The notes: generated by a model not told the origin, from the sequence alone. A stretch of DNA of 64,000 nt from Posidonia oceanica (GCA_037176725.1 JAZBRS010000057.1:88619501-88683500); one strand, 5' to 3'. Shown: positions 11,128 to 22,756, counted from the stretch's first letter. Program-made: numbers and translations.

Positions 11128-12326
11128 TTAAGCATTTTTACAATGGTACGGAAATAGAAGGGTTGTCATTTAAATAAATCATGGGCTATGGTCGAGTAAG
11201 ACTTGGGCTAGGGTCATGATATTCATGTTTAGTAAGAACCTTATAGGTATGATAGGGGTTTGTTACAATTGGGACAGTGAAGTAACACTCCTAACCTAGG
11301 AAGCGCAAGACTTCTACAACGATCCTGTGCATGTGTGACACAAACGTGTGAAATGTGAAGTGAACATATTTGTCATGAGAACAACATGCTTGGTGGTTGT
11401 CACTGCTCCTGTAGGCTTGCAACAAGCAAAAGTGGCTAGTGGCCACCAGCCTACCATTGTTGTTGCTGGTATGGTGGTATTTACTGCCAACTACCCTTGG
11501 CAAAATGTTGATGCTGTTAGGATGTTAGAAATAAAGATAATATTGTTGTTTTATGCAGCTAAAACTTGGAATTAATGAAAAGATTTCCATGTGATAAATT
11601 TTCTTGAAATCACCAATGTCCCTTGTGGCCATGCCCGTACCATGTCTCTTAGATACTGAATAATCTGAAGTCGATAAAGTGCACTTTCGACTTCCTTTTT
11701 GCATGTCTATTCCATATGACCTAGGTGCTTTACGTGCTCATTGCAGATTTGCAACCTCGTACTTGACTATGAAATAGGAAGTTGTGGCCTATAAACGCCT
11801 CATGCAATTGACTGGTCTACTTCATTTGAGAGGAATGATAGGATTTTTTAGACTGTTTTCTAGGATCTAAATGTCACATGTGGCTGATATATAGAGCAGA
11901 ATGTGTTGCCCAAGTGGTCTGATCTCCTATGACAATTATAATAGAGAAGATGGTGACTTTAGGCAGGCTTTAATCTATTTGCAACTGATTCCCAGTTGAT
12001 GAATTTGTCTTTTCTCTTCTCCTTTTTTTCCTTTTCTTTTGAATGGATATTTGGTACAATGAAGTTCTAGCAATCTTCATCCAAAACCAAAATCAATGTA
12101 TTGGCTGTCTAATAATCATGATGCTAGTTGTCAGAGTTTCTAGAGAGCAACCTACTACTAGCACATATTAAATAATGCAGTAGATGGCTGGTACATAGTC
12201 TAACACTGTACTGTTTAGTTAAGTGCTATGATGATGACGAAAAATATGTACAATTAGAAGTTCTCAAGATTTCAAATTTCGTAAGGAAAGAATAAAAACA
12301 AAAAGGAGGGGAATGCAAAGACTAAC
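11128..12326. other. Non-coding stretch between the hAT element and SPL exon 1
   Basis: It starts with the continuation of the DNA split by the hAT insertion. By position it should be SPL intron 1 (minus strand), because it directly follows the splice donor at 12326. No SBP-box second exon (expected to start with the FHVL segment) was found. Short frames here show no domain. Confidence 0.4.
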
Positions 12327-12907
12327 CTACTGCATTGCTGACAGAATCGCTGGATGACATTTCCAACAAGTGCCTTATTAGCTTTGGCATGCATCTCACA
12401 TACTTTGTGTCTCCTATGGTAGTCCTTGGCACGACTGAGATCAGCAGCACAACCCTCCACCTGGCACATTCCACGATTTGAACTTCCTGCCTGGACCTTT
12501 CTCTCTTTGTTGTCATTTCCAACTCCATTTGCATGATCTTCCCCCACAACGGGGTAGGGGGGTCCAGCCAGCTTTAATGCAAGAGAACCAGCTTGGACAT
12601 TTGGTTCATTGTCTTCCACGGCAATAATTTTCCTCCGCTTCTCCAATTCACCTTTTCCCTTCCCATTCATTCCATGATCAATTTCGTTATTGTCACTAGA
12701 GCAAGATGTAAAGCCAATCGATAATCCTACACTAGACGGAACCGGAAATAACCGCTCGTTCCTGCAATCTGAAGGAACGGCATTTACAGGTGTGGCGAGA
12801 AAAAGATCGCCGTCCCATCTCCAATCATTCAAGTCCCATTCCAGTCCCTTCTCCCCACTTCCGTTCAAGAATCTATGAGTTCCTCCGTTAACATTTGCCT
12901 CCATCAA
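12327..12907 (-). CDS. SPL: SPL transcription factor, first coding exon only
   Basis: The frame opens at the ATG at 12907 and gives 193 complete codons up to a splice donor (AGTAG then GTTAGT, GT at 12326-12325). The N-terminus has LEWDLNDWRWDGDLF (residues 22-36), typical of the long SPL1/SPL12/SPL14-like clade. The SBP domain starts at C148 with CQVEGC, then DYHRRHKVCEMH (162-173), completing the first zinc site. FCQQCSR (188-194) opens the second zinc site. The exon stops exactly where SPL genes normally have their first SBP intron. SPL proteins bind GTAC-core DNA in the nucleus. The remaining exons (second zinc ligands, nuclear signal, ankyrin-like C-terminus) are not visible to the left. 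The gene therefore either has an intron longer than 12 kb loaded with transposons or is truncated. Confidence 0.85.
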
Positions 12908-13620
12908 ACAGTAGGAAAAAAGTTACCTTTTAAAATTTTCCAAAGTAGAGAATCCACTTCACTTCGTCGACAGGAATCGGGGAACATCGCCGACGCATCC
13001 ATGAATCATTCAAACAACATAAACCCACATACCCAAATCGCATTCAATTCAAATTTCAAGACCCTGCCTTCAAAATCCAGAGACAGTCCACCGACACCCC
13101 CAGACGCCACTGCTCCAAAGCGGCAATCTTTCCCAGATGGGCAAGAAAATGACCAGAATTAAGTGCCAAAGACCCAACCTTCAACCCTATTTAGCTCATC
13201 AGATTCAATAGCACCAAAAGAACCTGAGAAAGGAAAAAAAAATCCATGAAGGTCGAAAACCCCAGATATCTAGAGCAAATTGGAAGGTTTTGTCGACTAC
13301 CCAATTGCAGAAAACCGATGAATTAACGGGATTTGTAAGGAAAAACGGATGGAAAGTGGGAAACCGAAGGGTGACTTGATGCGGGAGGAGACGAAAGGAA
13401 AGGCAAAAGGAGGCAACTTTTTTATCTTTTTTTTTACTGGAATTGGAGTTGGGGAGAGTGGAGTGGCGTGGAATCCACTCCAGCAGCTCGATCTGGATGC
13501 TGGAGTGGAGTGGACGTAGGGATTCCGCAGGGCAGGGAAGGGAGAAGCCGCGGCAGATTTGGACGGTGGGGCCGTGGGGAGAAGGAACGACGAAGGAGTC
13601 TTCAAAACAAATGGTTTGGT
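12908..13620 (-). promoter_or_regulatory. SPL 5' UTR with probable intron, and promoter-proximal region
   Basis: Upstream of the ATG, on the minus strand, TTTTTTTTCCTTTCTCAG (acceptor AG at 13225-13224) followed by GTTCTTTTGG looks like a true 3' splice site, so the 5' UTR probably contains an intron. A donor candidate with GTAGTC lies at about 13298-13303. GC content rises at 13300-13600, as expected near a plant transcription start. No clear TATA box was seen. Confidence 0.45.
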
Positions 13621-13639
13621 TTTTTGTTGTGACTTGAAA

Positions 13640-14315
13640 ACAATGTATTTACTGCGACAGCACCTTTTTTGTACTTTTTATGCGCTGCATAAATTTTCGG
13701 AATAATAATTAAAAAATAACAGTGGTCCCAAATTTATTTCAAAAATAAGCCTCAAGTCAGGTTTCAAATTGGTATCACGTGTACGTCTGACTTGTCAACT
13801 ATGTTTTTAATTTTAGTGAATTCAATAAGAATCAATACTAATCTACGGAAAAGGAAGAGTAATTGAATTCTATTATTAGTCTTAGATAATTTAAAGGGTA
13901 CTTGGGCCCTCAAATAATTTCCTGGGAAAAAAAAATGAAGGATTCGATTCTCCAAATACCAAATTCTATGTAGAAAAATTATACTATTAGAGTGTCAAAT
14001 TCACTTACTTTGTATCAGAAACATCTAAATCTTAAAGAACTTGGTAATGCTAGAGCTCAAATTGAATTCTGTCAATCATAAAACCAGCCTGTTCAATCTC
14101 AATTAAACAAAACAACTTACAACAACTTAACAAATTAAACAAAAATAAGTAAACATAAACGCCAAATTAACATAATTAACTTCAAATTTAACATAATCAT
14201 TAAATATCTCTAAATTACAATTCAATGTATAAATAAGTCCAACAAGCAACAACTTAAACATCTAAGTTTAATTCACAAAAGTTTAATACATAAAAATTCA
14301 AATAAATGCATATAG
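13640..14315. other. AT-rich intergenic stretch, nothing recognised
   Basis: No supported frame, RNA gene or terminal repeat was found. Confidence 0.45.
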
Positions 14316-14754
14316 TTACTTCCTTTTCTTCTTTCCACCACGATCCTTTCTTCGGACACGACCATAACCATGTCCACGTCTTTCACTGGGTCTTACATCT
14401 ATCTCTTGTGTCACGTCATCTTCTTCATTGTTAGAGTTAGAGTCATCTTGGTCATCAAAGAAAATGTGTGTGTTAACTTGGGAAACCTATGTAATATCAC
14501 CATTTTTCTCCAGTCATCATCTACATCCTCCTCTGCCTCATTTTTTGCTACTACCTCCTCATCTACCTCTGATGGAATATATGGAATACTACTCGACATT
14601 CCTCTTTAGCTTAAACCTATTTGGGTGAATGTATAGTCATAGTGCTCAGAAATATGCAATTCAGCAAAATAGTCCAATATCTTTTGTTGCTTACTCGTGA
14701 ATCTTTACAACACATCCGGATCATGTGTGTAAGTCTAAATCATGTCCTCTACGT
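14316..14754 (-). pseudogene. PMD gene of a Mutator-like element, C-terminal end
   Basis: On the minus strand this part starts with PYIPSEVDEEVV, followed by an acidic run (EAEEDVDDDW). With a frameshift it ends in a basic tail (RRGHGYGR, KDRGGKKKRK) and a TAA at 14318-14316. An acidic stretch followed by an RG/K-rich tail is how plant-mobile-domain proteins of transposon origin usually finish. The rest of the gene lies on the other side of a solo LTR, from 16187. Confidence 0.6.
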
Positions 14755-16186
14755 TGTAGATATCTCATTTTGGCATTAATTCCCCAAACCCTTTTAGGTT
14801 GAACACTCTTCATCACTTATACACTAGACTATAGGACACTCTCTCTCTATGTTGGTATCATTTTTGGATATGTTTTGTTGTCCCTACCATTGGACACTAT
14901 ATTACACATTGTCCAACGTTAGACAGACAATCCTACGTCTAATAGTGGCTGTTCATTACTACTCAGCCTGTCAACTTTCCTTATTTGGATCAACTTGACC
15001 TTCTTTTTTTTAGATAAGTCGATTTTCCTATTTTGGATACCGTGTTGACCACATTTAAAATTCTTGAATCACTCATTGAGCCTTTAATGACCTTGATCAG
15101 CCCTTTTGGCAAGTTCTGAGCTACACATCGTTAGACATAGGATGGCTTGTGTCCAACATTAGACGCAGCCTAGCGTGCGCCTTACGGTTGATAGTTGTAG
15201 CCTCTTACACCCACACCACCTTCCATTTTTCTCTTTCTGTAAATTTTTCGAATTCAAAATCTTTCCATATTTGGTTAATTCCATGGATCAAGCCTAATTT
15301 ATTTAGCCTTTATTATATAAGATTCTAGCATTTATTGTGACAGCTGGCTGCCATCTATGAGGATAATGTTGGACGCTATTGTTCATAGTGTCCAATTGTT
15401 AGACGCATATTTTCATGTGTCTAACACCCTAGTGACAGCAACAACTGTTGTTGCTAGACTGTGTTACATTTTGATCCCTTGTCTTTTCTTGAGTTGGGAG
15501 GCATTCCTATAAGTACCCAGGGAGCTCATCCTTGTGAGAGGGTCGGCAATTTGGGTCAAAATTTGGTGATTAGAAATTAGAAATCGGATTTTGATGAGCA
15601 AAATTTGAAGAGAAAGAGAGAGTTCACATGCTTTGAGAGAGAGAAGGAGGGAGAGTATCCATAGAGCCACCAATCTACACGACCAAACTTTGGTTCCAGC
15701 AACCTCACCACGCTAGCCATCATCTCTGTTGTCCATATTGCATGCAATCGCAAACAAAGGAGTTTTTCTTTGTTATATATTCATTTGCATTTGTAGTTAA
15801 ACATTGCATTTAAAGTAAACCAGGAGGCCAAATCCCTAGGTGTGTATTCCACCTTTTATTCGATGATACTTAGCCTTTTGTTTGATTCTTTAATGCTATA
15901 CCATATCTAATGTGCAGAATTATTGTTTGCATACCTTGAAGGGAAAAGGAGAAAGAAAACTACTCACTTAACGTGGGAAACCTTTGAGCGACATGGGCAT
16001 CGTCTCAAAGTAGCTGGAATCCACAACCAACACCAATCTCCCCAAGGCATCTCGAGAGCTAGCAACAACACGAACCAAGAGTGACAATCACATCTGACTC
16101 CCAAAAGTACATGAAGCAAAGGAGTCGAGCAAATAGAGCGAAAAGGGTGGCAACTGACGATGCACTCGCGAAACCTCATATTCACA
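14755..16186 (+). repeat. Solo LTR, 1432 bp, diverged sister of the 15.5-kb element's LTR
   Basis: It begins TGTAGATATCTCATTTTGGC and ends CCTCATATTCACA. The 15.5-kb element's LTRs, read on their own strand, begin TGTAGATACCCCGTTTTGGC and end CCCCATATCCACA. Collinear similarity continues inside: TTTCCTTATTTGG at 14978-14990, GTTGACC blocks, GTCCAACGTTAGAC-type motifs at 14910-15410, a TATA-like CCTATAAGTA near 15508, and GTCTCAAAGTAGCTGG...CACAACCA...ATCTCCCCAAGG at about 16000-16050. Its length (1432 bp) is close to the 1410 and 1430 bp of the others. Flanks TACGT and CACAT differ at two positions, both transitions, and could be an aged target duplication. It is inserted in the PMD pseudogene. 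Confidence 0.78.
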
Positions 16187-17760
16187 CACATCTGGATGGA
16201 TATCATACATGATATGGATTTGCATTTAAAAAATTATTCATATAAGTAACATATATATTGTGCAAATAATATTAAAATTTTTAAATTTTACAATTGTCTC
16301 TCAACACGACCATGAGGTCAGTAAGTAATATTTGGCAGTGAAAGCCTATTGATTGTCCATCGATGCGTAATGTTCCAATATCAAATCATGTATGCTCTCG
16401 TGATCTCCTCGAGATCAGACCCATCTCTATAGATGTCTGGAAAAGAATCCACGAGCACATGGTCGTATGACTACCATATCATCTGTTATAAACAATTCTC
16501 TTGTATCAATTTCAAATAGAATAACACAAATAGAAATGAAATAAAAGTGATATATTTTATTAGTTTATACCCGATTAGCTTGTTGCATGTCAAACTCTTT
16601 TCTATAGAAATCATGGTGATATCACTTCACATTCTTCTTCCAACTGCGTGGCATAAGCTATTTACACTATAAAGGAGCCAAAGGATCTATACGAGTATAT
16701 GTCATAAGATTTGTCAGCCTTCCAACATGAACGTGCTCTGATGTCTACATCTGTTGAAGTTATAAATAGATGACAATGTAAAAAATTGCATTAATATATA
16801 TAGTCAACCTAACCATAGTAAATAATTAAATTTTTTATATCTGTAAAAGTATCAGAAATCTAGAAAGTTGATTACAATCAAATTGAGCAACATCATCTAG
16901 CTAGACATACAGACGGGCCAAAGATGCAATCCCCTATGCATACTGGCTACAAGTGTGGAAGTTATGGATGAAAGACAAGTACTTCAAGTGGACATTGTTT
17001 ACAGTCTTGTCAACAAGAACACTACAACCTAAGTGATACAAAATCCGAGCATAAGTAGTAGTTGCAATCTGGAACTCAGTGGCATGCTCAGGCACATTAA
17101 AAAATGTCTCTTTCAACCATCTCAACTTAACATAACCCTACTTTTCAAGATCATCAGGGATCACACCAAAAGCAGCTAAATAATCCTATCTCAAGTCTCT
17201 ACCCAAATATGTACAAACTTGGGGTCCATCTACCTAAAGTCTAACAACATCCATCAAAGTAATAGTCATTTCGTCGTGGCATAGGTGGAAAGTATTTATC
17301 TCGGGTTGCCATCTCTCCACTAGCACAATAAGGAGTGAATGGTTTAATTGTACATGGCTCAAACAACTCATGGTATGAAATCCTGTATTAATCAAATGTT
17401 GACAAACACCTGGATGTGTCATTGTCCATTCATTGATGTCTTTTCTATGATTTATACACTTGATCAATCCTAAATTATCCTATGTAATATAAGAAATAAG
17501 GATTAATAAATAAAAAATTAGAACAATATCAAATCATGAATTATTCTTACATTTACAACAATATTAAATAATAAAATAACTTACCATATCCGAATCAAAA
17601 ATAGATGATTTGTGGCTCTCATGAAGTGTAAGAATTAAAGAATCAACCAATCTAAAGAGCAAATTCTACGAGTCCATCTGCATTTCAAACATTTCAAATT
17701 AGAACTCCATACAACAAAATATTTCGAACATTATAAAAGGAAAATACTATAATTAACATA
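16187..17760 (-). pseudogene. Plant mobile domain (MAIN-like) gene remnant of a Mutator-like element
   Basis: On the minus strand the conserved PMD opening is plain at 17467-17234: LVERWQPEINTFHLC followed by DEMTITLMDVVRL, matching the family pattern ERW-PETHTFHL-GE-TITL-DV. The next stretch is at 17125-16934 (MRWLKETFFNVPE, TYARILYHLGC) and more degenerate PMD-like text follows to about 16300 (DLEEITRAYM, PNITY, GRVERQL). Many stops and frameshifts separate these. PMD proteins occur as host silencing factors and as passengers or partners in Mutator-like and Tat elements. Here the gene follows a Mutator-like transposase on the same strand, so it belongs to that element. It is inactive. Confidence 0.75.
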
Positions 17761-17811
17761 ATCATTTAAATAAAATATTTATATGGTTCATTTATAAACA
17801 ACTTACCTATT

Positions 17812-18500
17812 TACTTAGATATGTTGGCTTATTGTGTCTAATTTCCTCACATATACTACATCTCACTCTTCTATCACTATTTTCATCCATTTTAATTCTA
17901 ATTATTGTGGTCTTTAATCTACCATGTGGATGAATTTGCGTTGGAGGTAACATGTAAGGAGGCACTCGCTCTTATCAATATCTTTTGCTAGGGATTAGGT
18001 GAAAAACTGGAGTATAAGCTTCTCTATAAGCTGAGCTCTGAAAATGTCTATCCACCAAAGAAGCATTATGAATGTTTTGAGAATAAACAGTAAGGACTTG
18101 TGAACAATGTATTCTTCGTAGTTACATATATGCACAACTAAATTTTGTTTTCTCCCTATTTAAGCATATCTCATAATTGTTACCATGTACAGATATTACT
18201 TGGTAAACATGACCTTGATACGCCTTAGTCAATAGGTATCTTGCATTTTTAGTAACTTTATGAAATATCTCTTCCACATTTGGTGCAAAGAAGGTATACA
18301 TTTGGAGATCAACTTTACGTCTTTTTAGAAAAAACTTGTTGGACACAAAAATGGCATAAGTACCAATGCAGTGACTACAAGACCTTGGCCACCCCTCAAT
18401 ACATTATTGAAACTTACTGATATGTTTGTTGTCATGATGCTATATCTTCTTCCATCATCAAATGCAAGTTTTATGTTGTCTTACATATAATATGCTGGTA
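17812..18500 (-). pseudogene. Mutator-like transposase, C-terminal part
   Basis: On the minus strand: DGRRYSIMTTNIS and a following VLRG...VTALV block at about 18440-18350, then KRRKVDLQ. A SWIM-type zinc region (GNNYEICLNREKTKFSCAY) follows, then HNASLVDRHF and AYREAYTPVFHLIP. The end is a CCHC-like knuckle RRVRCSICEEIRHNK with a TAG at about 17814. These are the standard segments after the MULE catalytic core. The DDE core itself is missing: only about 200 bp separate this part from the N-terminal fragment, far too little. Short stops and frameshifts are present. Confidence 0.75.
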
Positions 18501-18727
18501 AGTCCAAATTCGATTGAGTAGGAACATGATGATTTGTTGACAAGTCCAAATTTGATTGAAGAGGAGCACAATTTGATGACTCATCAACTTCAAATGTGGA
18601 CGAATGAATATTATGATGGTATAGAGGAAAAGCACACTATTGATTTAGTACCCTACAAAAAATTAGGACGTGTGTTAACTTCAAATAAATATATGATCAT
18701 GTATTTATTTACAACAATAATGCACGT

Positions 18728-19147
18728 TTACCATTGTCTATGAATAAATTGTAATCCTCTAGTAGGTGCCACAGTTTCAAATTTTGGAGTGCATTGAACG
18801 AAACTTGGATTAACATCCATACTATAGTTGGAATTGTTAAATTTGACTGAATCAACATCTAAGTCCAACATTTGAGCGAAGTTTATGGTAAAATATGCCA
18901 AATGTACTTGAGATGAAGTTTCATAATCTAAATCTAATTTTTCTACATACGCTTCCATAGTAGGCACTTTATCATTCAAACTTAGCATAACCTCTATTGT
19001 GTCATAATCTATAATTTCAACACAAGTCCACGAGCAATGCAATTTTTTGGGATATATTTTAAGATATACGTGAAGGTGATAAATGACAGGTTGTAGCAGA
19101 TGATTGTTTACTTGTTTGCAGGTGACCATATATACATACTCCATCAT
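18728..19147 (-). pseudogene. Mutator-like transposase, N-terminal (PB1-like) part
   Basis: A 139-codon frame on the minus strand starts near MMEYVYMVTCKQVNN and includes a PB1-like region of the type found at the N-terminus of MuDR-class transposases (a VxLKIYPKKLHCSW block, then DYDTIEVMLSLND). Between this and the C-terminal fragment the reading continues as an acidic/serine linker containing a duplicated SNLDL...motif (18490-18570). The assignment leans on context with the C-terminal fragment. Confidence 0.55.
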
Positions 19148-20160
19148 CCAAAACTTTCCTTTTTATTGTATAATAGCTAGAAGAATATATTGCATACTAA
19201 TCTTGTTTGATAAAGATTTTGGGCATGCAGTTTGTCCCAAAATCTTGATATGACCATTAGCTAAACCAAACACCTATTGAAATGACAGATTCTGTATATT
19301 AACCGAGACAAAACTGATTATGTCTTTATACTTTGTTTGAGAATCCAACATTAGATTGATTATGGGAGAATCTATCTTTTACACTAATTAGATTTTACAT
19401 CTATAATTTTACAACTATTCTATCTCGACTTACGTACATAGAATCAAGAATATACATCTAAAATCTATTCTAAAATTATTACCAAACAAGACCTAAAAGC
19501 CATTAGGGTAGAAGTGACCCAATATCTGAAATAATATTCAAAATTTTCACGGTGATGGTTAGATTGTATGTGGTTAGGATAAGGAATGGAGAAGACGAAG
19601 GGTGTTGAAAGCTTGATGTCATATAAGATGTATGAAACAGGATTTCATGTACCACGTGCAGGTAACTGTTGGTCATTAATTGTTTAGGACCGTAAGGGGA
19701 GGCACTGGAAGCCAGATTCCTGTTAACGTGTAGGGAAAGTCTAGCTGTTTAGTATCAAGGGGGCTGCACCAGATCTAGTCAACTGAGCCCGTGGTATAGT
19801 GGCATGGTCCAGATCTAGTGCGGTCCGTACAGTAGGACTGCAACAGATAATTTGGGGTAGTATTAAATGGTTTGTCTTGTGCTTTCATAGTTACCAATAT
19901 AAGAATGTCAATATGTAGGTGAAGAAAACTTTTTGACGACAGACATAGAAGTAGAAATTCACAACACTACACATTCAACCAACAGATGTTCGATGATGAC
20001 TGAGAGGTAAATACATCCATTAATATCCCTTAATCCAATGTGATTACATCCTTATTGTATTTATCCGTTGTAGTAAATGAAGCATGTATTCCTTCTTTTT
20101 TTCACGAGAAGCATGAATTATTCATTCCTCAATCCTCGTTAGTCACGAAATTTATGAAAA
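19148..20160. other. Intergenic stretch with a small palindrome
   Basis: No coding sequence was recognised. AAGATTTTGGG (about 19216) and CCCAAAATCTT (about 19238) form a short inverted repeat bracketed by GTTTG and TAAACCAAAC. It may be a MITE relic, but no target duplication was identified. Confidence 0.35.
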
Positions 20161-20400
20161 AAAATAGATTCAATAGTCATAGAACAATACTGTGGCTAAA
20201 TTAATCATGGCATTGGTCATAGATTTTCATGTAATAAAAATACCTTCGTTGCCATGGATTAACCAGGGTTGTAGACCATGGCTAAATTAACCACGGTTAG
20301 TCTGAGTAGTAGCTAAAATTTAGATATGGAATTTTTAACCATGGACTCTTCTATAGTTAAAAGTTATGGCTAAATTTAATTAACTACAGTTTTTTTAGTG
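20161..20400 (-). mobile_element. Terminal region of a CACTA-type transposon
   Basis: The right edge ends TTTTTTTAGTG, so on the minus strand it begins CACTAAAAAAAC, the terminal signature of CACTA elements. Behind it are subterminal repeats of ATGGCTAAATT (about 20195, 20278 and 20366) mixed with CCATGG and AACCATGG inverted copies, as is typical for this superfamily. The opposite terminus was not found, so the element's extent to the left is unknown. Confidence 0.5.
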
Positions 20401-20409
20401 TTAACTACA

Positions 20410-22750
20410 TGTAGACACTCCGTTTTGACAACTGACCGTTGGTGGATTTTCTCTAGAAACTTGCTCAAATAGTGGCATGGTAGGCCCAAACCAAAACTCC
20501 ACTTAAACCCCACTCAAACCCTAACCTAGACTAAAATCATCAAACCTATCCAAACCCTAATCCCAAACCCTAATCCAGACTTAAACTTGAATCTCCAACC
20601 AGACCCTAAAACCATCAAATACCTTAAAACCTACCCAAACCCAGTTTATACCAAAGCCCAGGCCCATTACTAGCCCAACAAACCCTACAACAGGCCCTGT
20701 TAAGTCAGAAGGCTCTTGTCGCCTGTCCTAGCGACGACTAGTGTCGTCGCCACTGATAGCGGCGACTTATGCTATCGCTGTGCTGAGTGGCGACAACCTA
20801 CTCCACTTGCTTGAGCCCCAGCCGCGCGTTTTCAAACTCGCCGTGTGCGTGAACCCACTGTCATCCACCGTCGCCTCCCTGACAGGAGGAGGACTTTCGC
20901 GACCCCTCTGTCACCTCCGACCTGCCACCCTCCATCACCTCCGACCTGCCACCCTCCGTCACTAACCACCCTGTGCGAGCTCGCCGGATAAAACCCATAG
21001 ACCCAACACCATTCAAACCACCACACCACATTTCTGAGAGCACCAGAGAATCCCCAACACCTCTGAGCGATCCAGAGTGTTCCCCCTGTGTGTGAGAGAG
21101 CTTCCCGTGCGTTCCCCAGCCTTCAGGCCACCTTCGAGCTCGCCGTCCGTTCGCCGTCACCTTCGCCGGCCGACTGCAGTACACATCTCTGGCCGCTCCA
21201 CATAGGAATTTTCTTCACCCTTAGCGTAGAAACGTCCGTGGTGTTTGTGTTTACCTTTTCCCGCACGTAGATTGCATCCATTCTCCTCCTTTCTCGTCGT
21301 TCCCTGGAGTCTGTCGATGGGTCGCCGCCCGCACGAGGCCGCCGGCCCGTGAGTGCGCGGCAACCCTTGTCTCGATCCCCCGAGGTCCGCTTGCGGTCAC
21401 GAGAAGCTTCCCGACCCTTCTCCTCCTCCGTTTGATCCACTAGGCCCCTTCTTTGAGCTCACGGCCGTCTCAACGGCTGGTGATGCGAAGCAGTCGCCGG
21501 CGATCGTCGGTGGAGGTGGGGAAGGAACGCTGACCGCTCTCTCTTCACTGCATTGCATCCCTCATCGTCCCCTCACCCTCACGAAGCTTCACAGCCAAGC
21601 TCTTTGGCTCGTCGGCCGCTCCAATGGCCAGAATCCATCGAGCTCCGGCAGCGAAAAGGGGGGGGACGGGTGGAGCGATTCACCCAACCATTTCCCACAC
21701 TAAGAGTGTGGTTCTGTTCGTGGGAGTGCCGTCGAGCTTCCTTGATCATCTTCCACATGTTTTGCATCGCCGGTGACGCGGGATTTGGTGATGAAATCCG
21801 GCCAACGGACTGCTAGGTGCGGCGACTCGTCTCGTGTTTCAAGCAGTCCCAGGCCAGACTTTGAGCCGATGTATCCCATGATCCAGGCCGCTGTTTTGAA
21901 ATGTAATTATATGGTTTTGTTCCTGGTTGTTTTCTCATGTCTTCCAAAGCTTTGGTTTCATGTTTTATTTCGTTTACATAGCATTTTAGTGGCAATGAAT
22001 GTCCCTGTCTGAAGCAGCTTTGGCCGCCTGTCCGAGGGGCGACTTGTGTCGTCGCTGTGCATACCAGCGACGTATTTTGTCGCCGTGCCTAGCAGTGACT
22101 TGCGCCTCGCCGCTCATACCGGCGACGTGTCCTGTCGCCGTGGTGAGGGGCGACCTAGGCCAGAGGTCAGACTGTGGACAAAGCCCCCTGTTTGCCGCCT
22201 TGTCTTTCATTTGCTTTGCTCTAATTTTGTTTTCTGGCTTATTTATCATCATATCATGTTATTTCAACTTTAATTAATCATTTTGGCATGGTTTTGCTAT
22301 GCTTTGCATGGTTTATAAATGCATCTTGCATACCGCCCTCAAGCGAACATAAACCGGCATTATACACCAACATTAGCCACACAAGAGCGGATTGGCCAAG
22401 AAAGACCAACTTCCTCGGACGTGTCGGGGGTGTCTAACACATTCTCCGCGTATAACAGAAGTCCTTACCCTTTCTCTGAACCGCATTGACTTTGTGTCAT
22501 ACACATTTTGATCGGATTTGCATGTTTTCAAGCTGCATGAGTTTTGCTGCATGTTTTCGCATATGGTTTTCTTAGTCTCCTAGATTTTAATAGATTAGAT
22601 GGCGACTTCATGTCATTTCCTTTGTTTTCCTTTACGTTCGCCAGTTTTGCCGGTGTTTTCAAGTCGATTCCTCCTCGGATCCACCGTTGGCCGTGACCTC
22701 TCTTTTCCACCCATGTTGGTCACCCGACATCATGGTTCAAGACGATCACA
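20410..22750 (+). repeat. 5' LTR of the Tat/Ogre-type gypsy element, about 2.34 kb
   Basis: It starts TGTAGACACTCCGTTTTGAC, close to the start of the 15.5-kb element's LTR, and ends GACGATCACA, six bases before the PBS. A TATA-like GGATAAAACCC lies at about 20984. Two clusters of GTCGCC/GGCGAC palindromic modules lie at 20715-20800 and 22025-22155. A direct repeat CTCCGACCTGCCACCCTCC occurs twice at about 20916-20960. The block GACGTGTCGGGGGTGTCTAAC near 22420 resembles the conserved U5 region of Tat LTRs. No 3' copy exists in the window, so the boundaries rest on motifs. Confidence 0.7.
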
Positions 22751-22756
22751 GGAAAG

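Noticed and set aside
15964..16206. An 80-codon minus-strand frame first taken as part of the PMD gene
   Set aside because: The segment lies inside the solo LTR, whose collinear match with the 15.5-kb element explains it.
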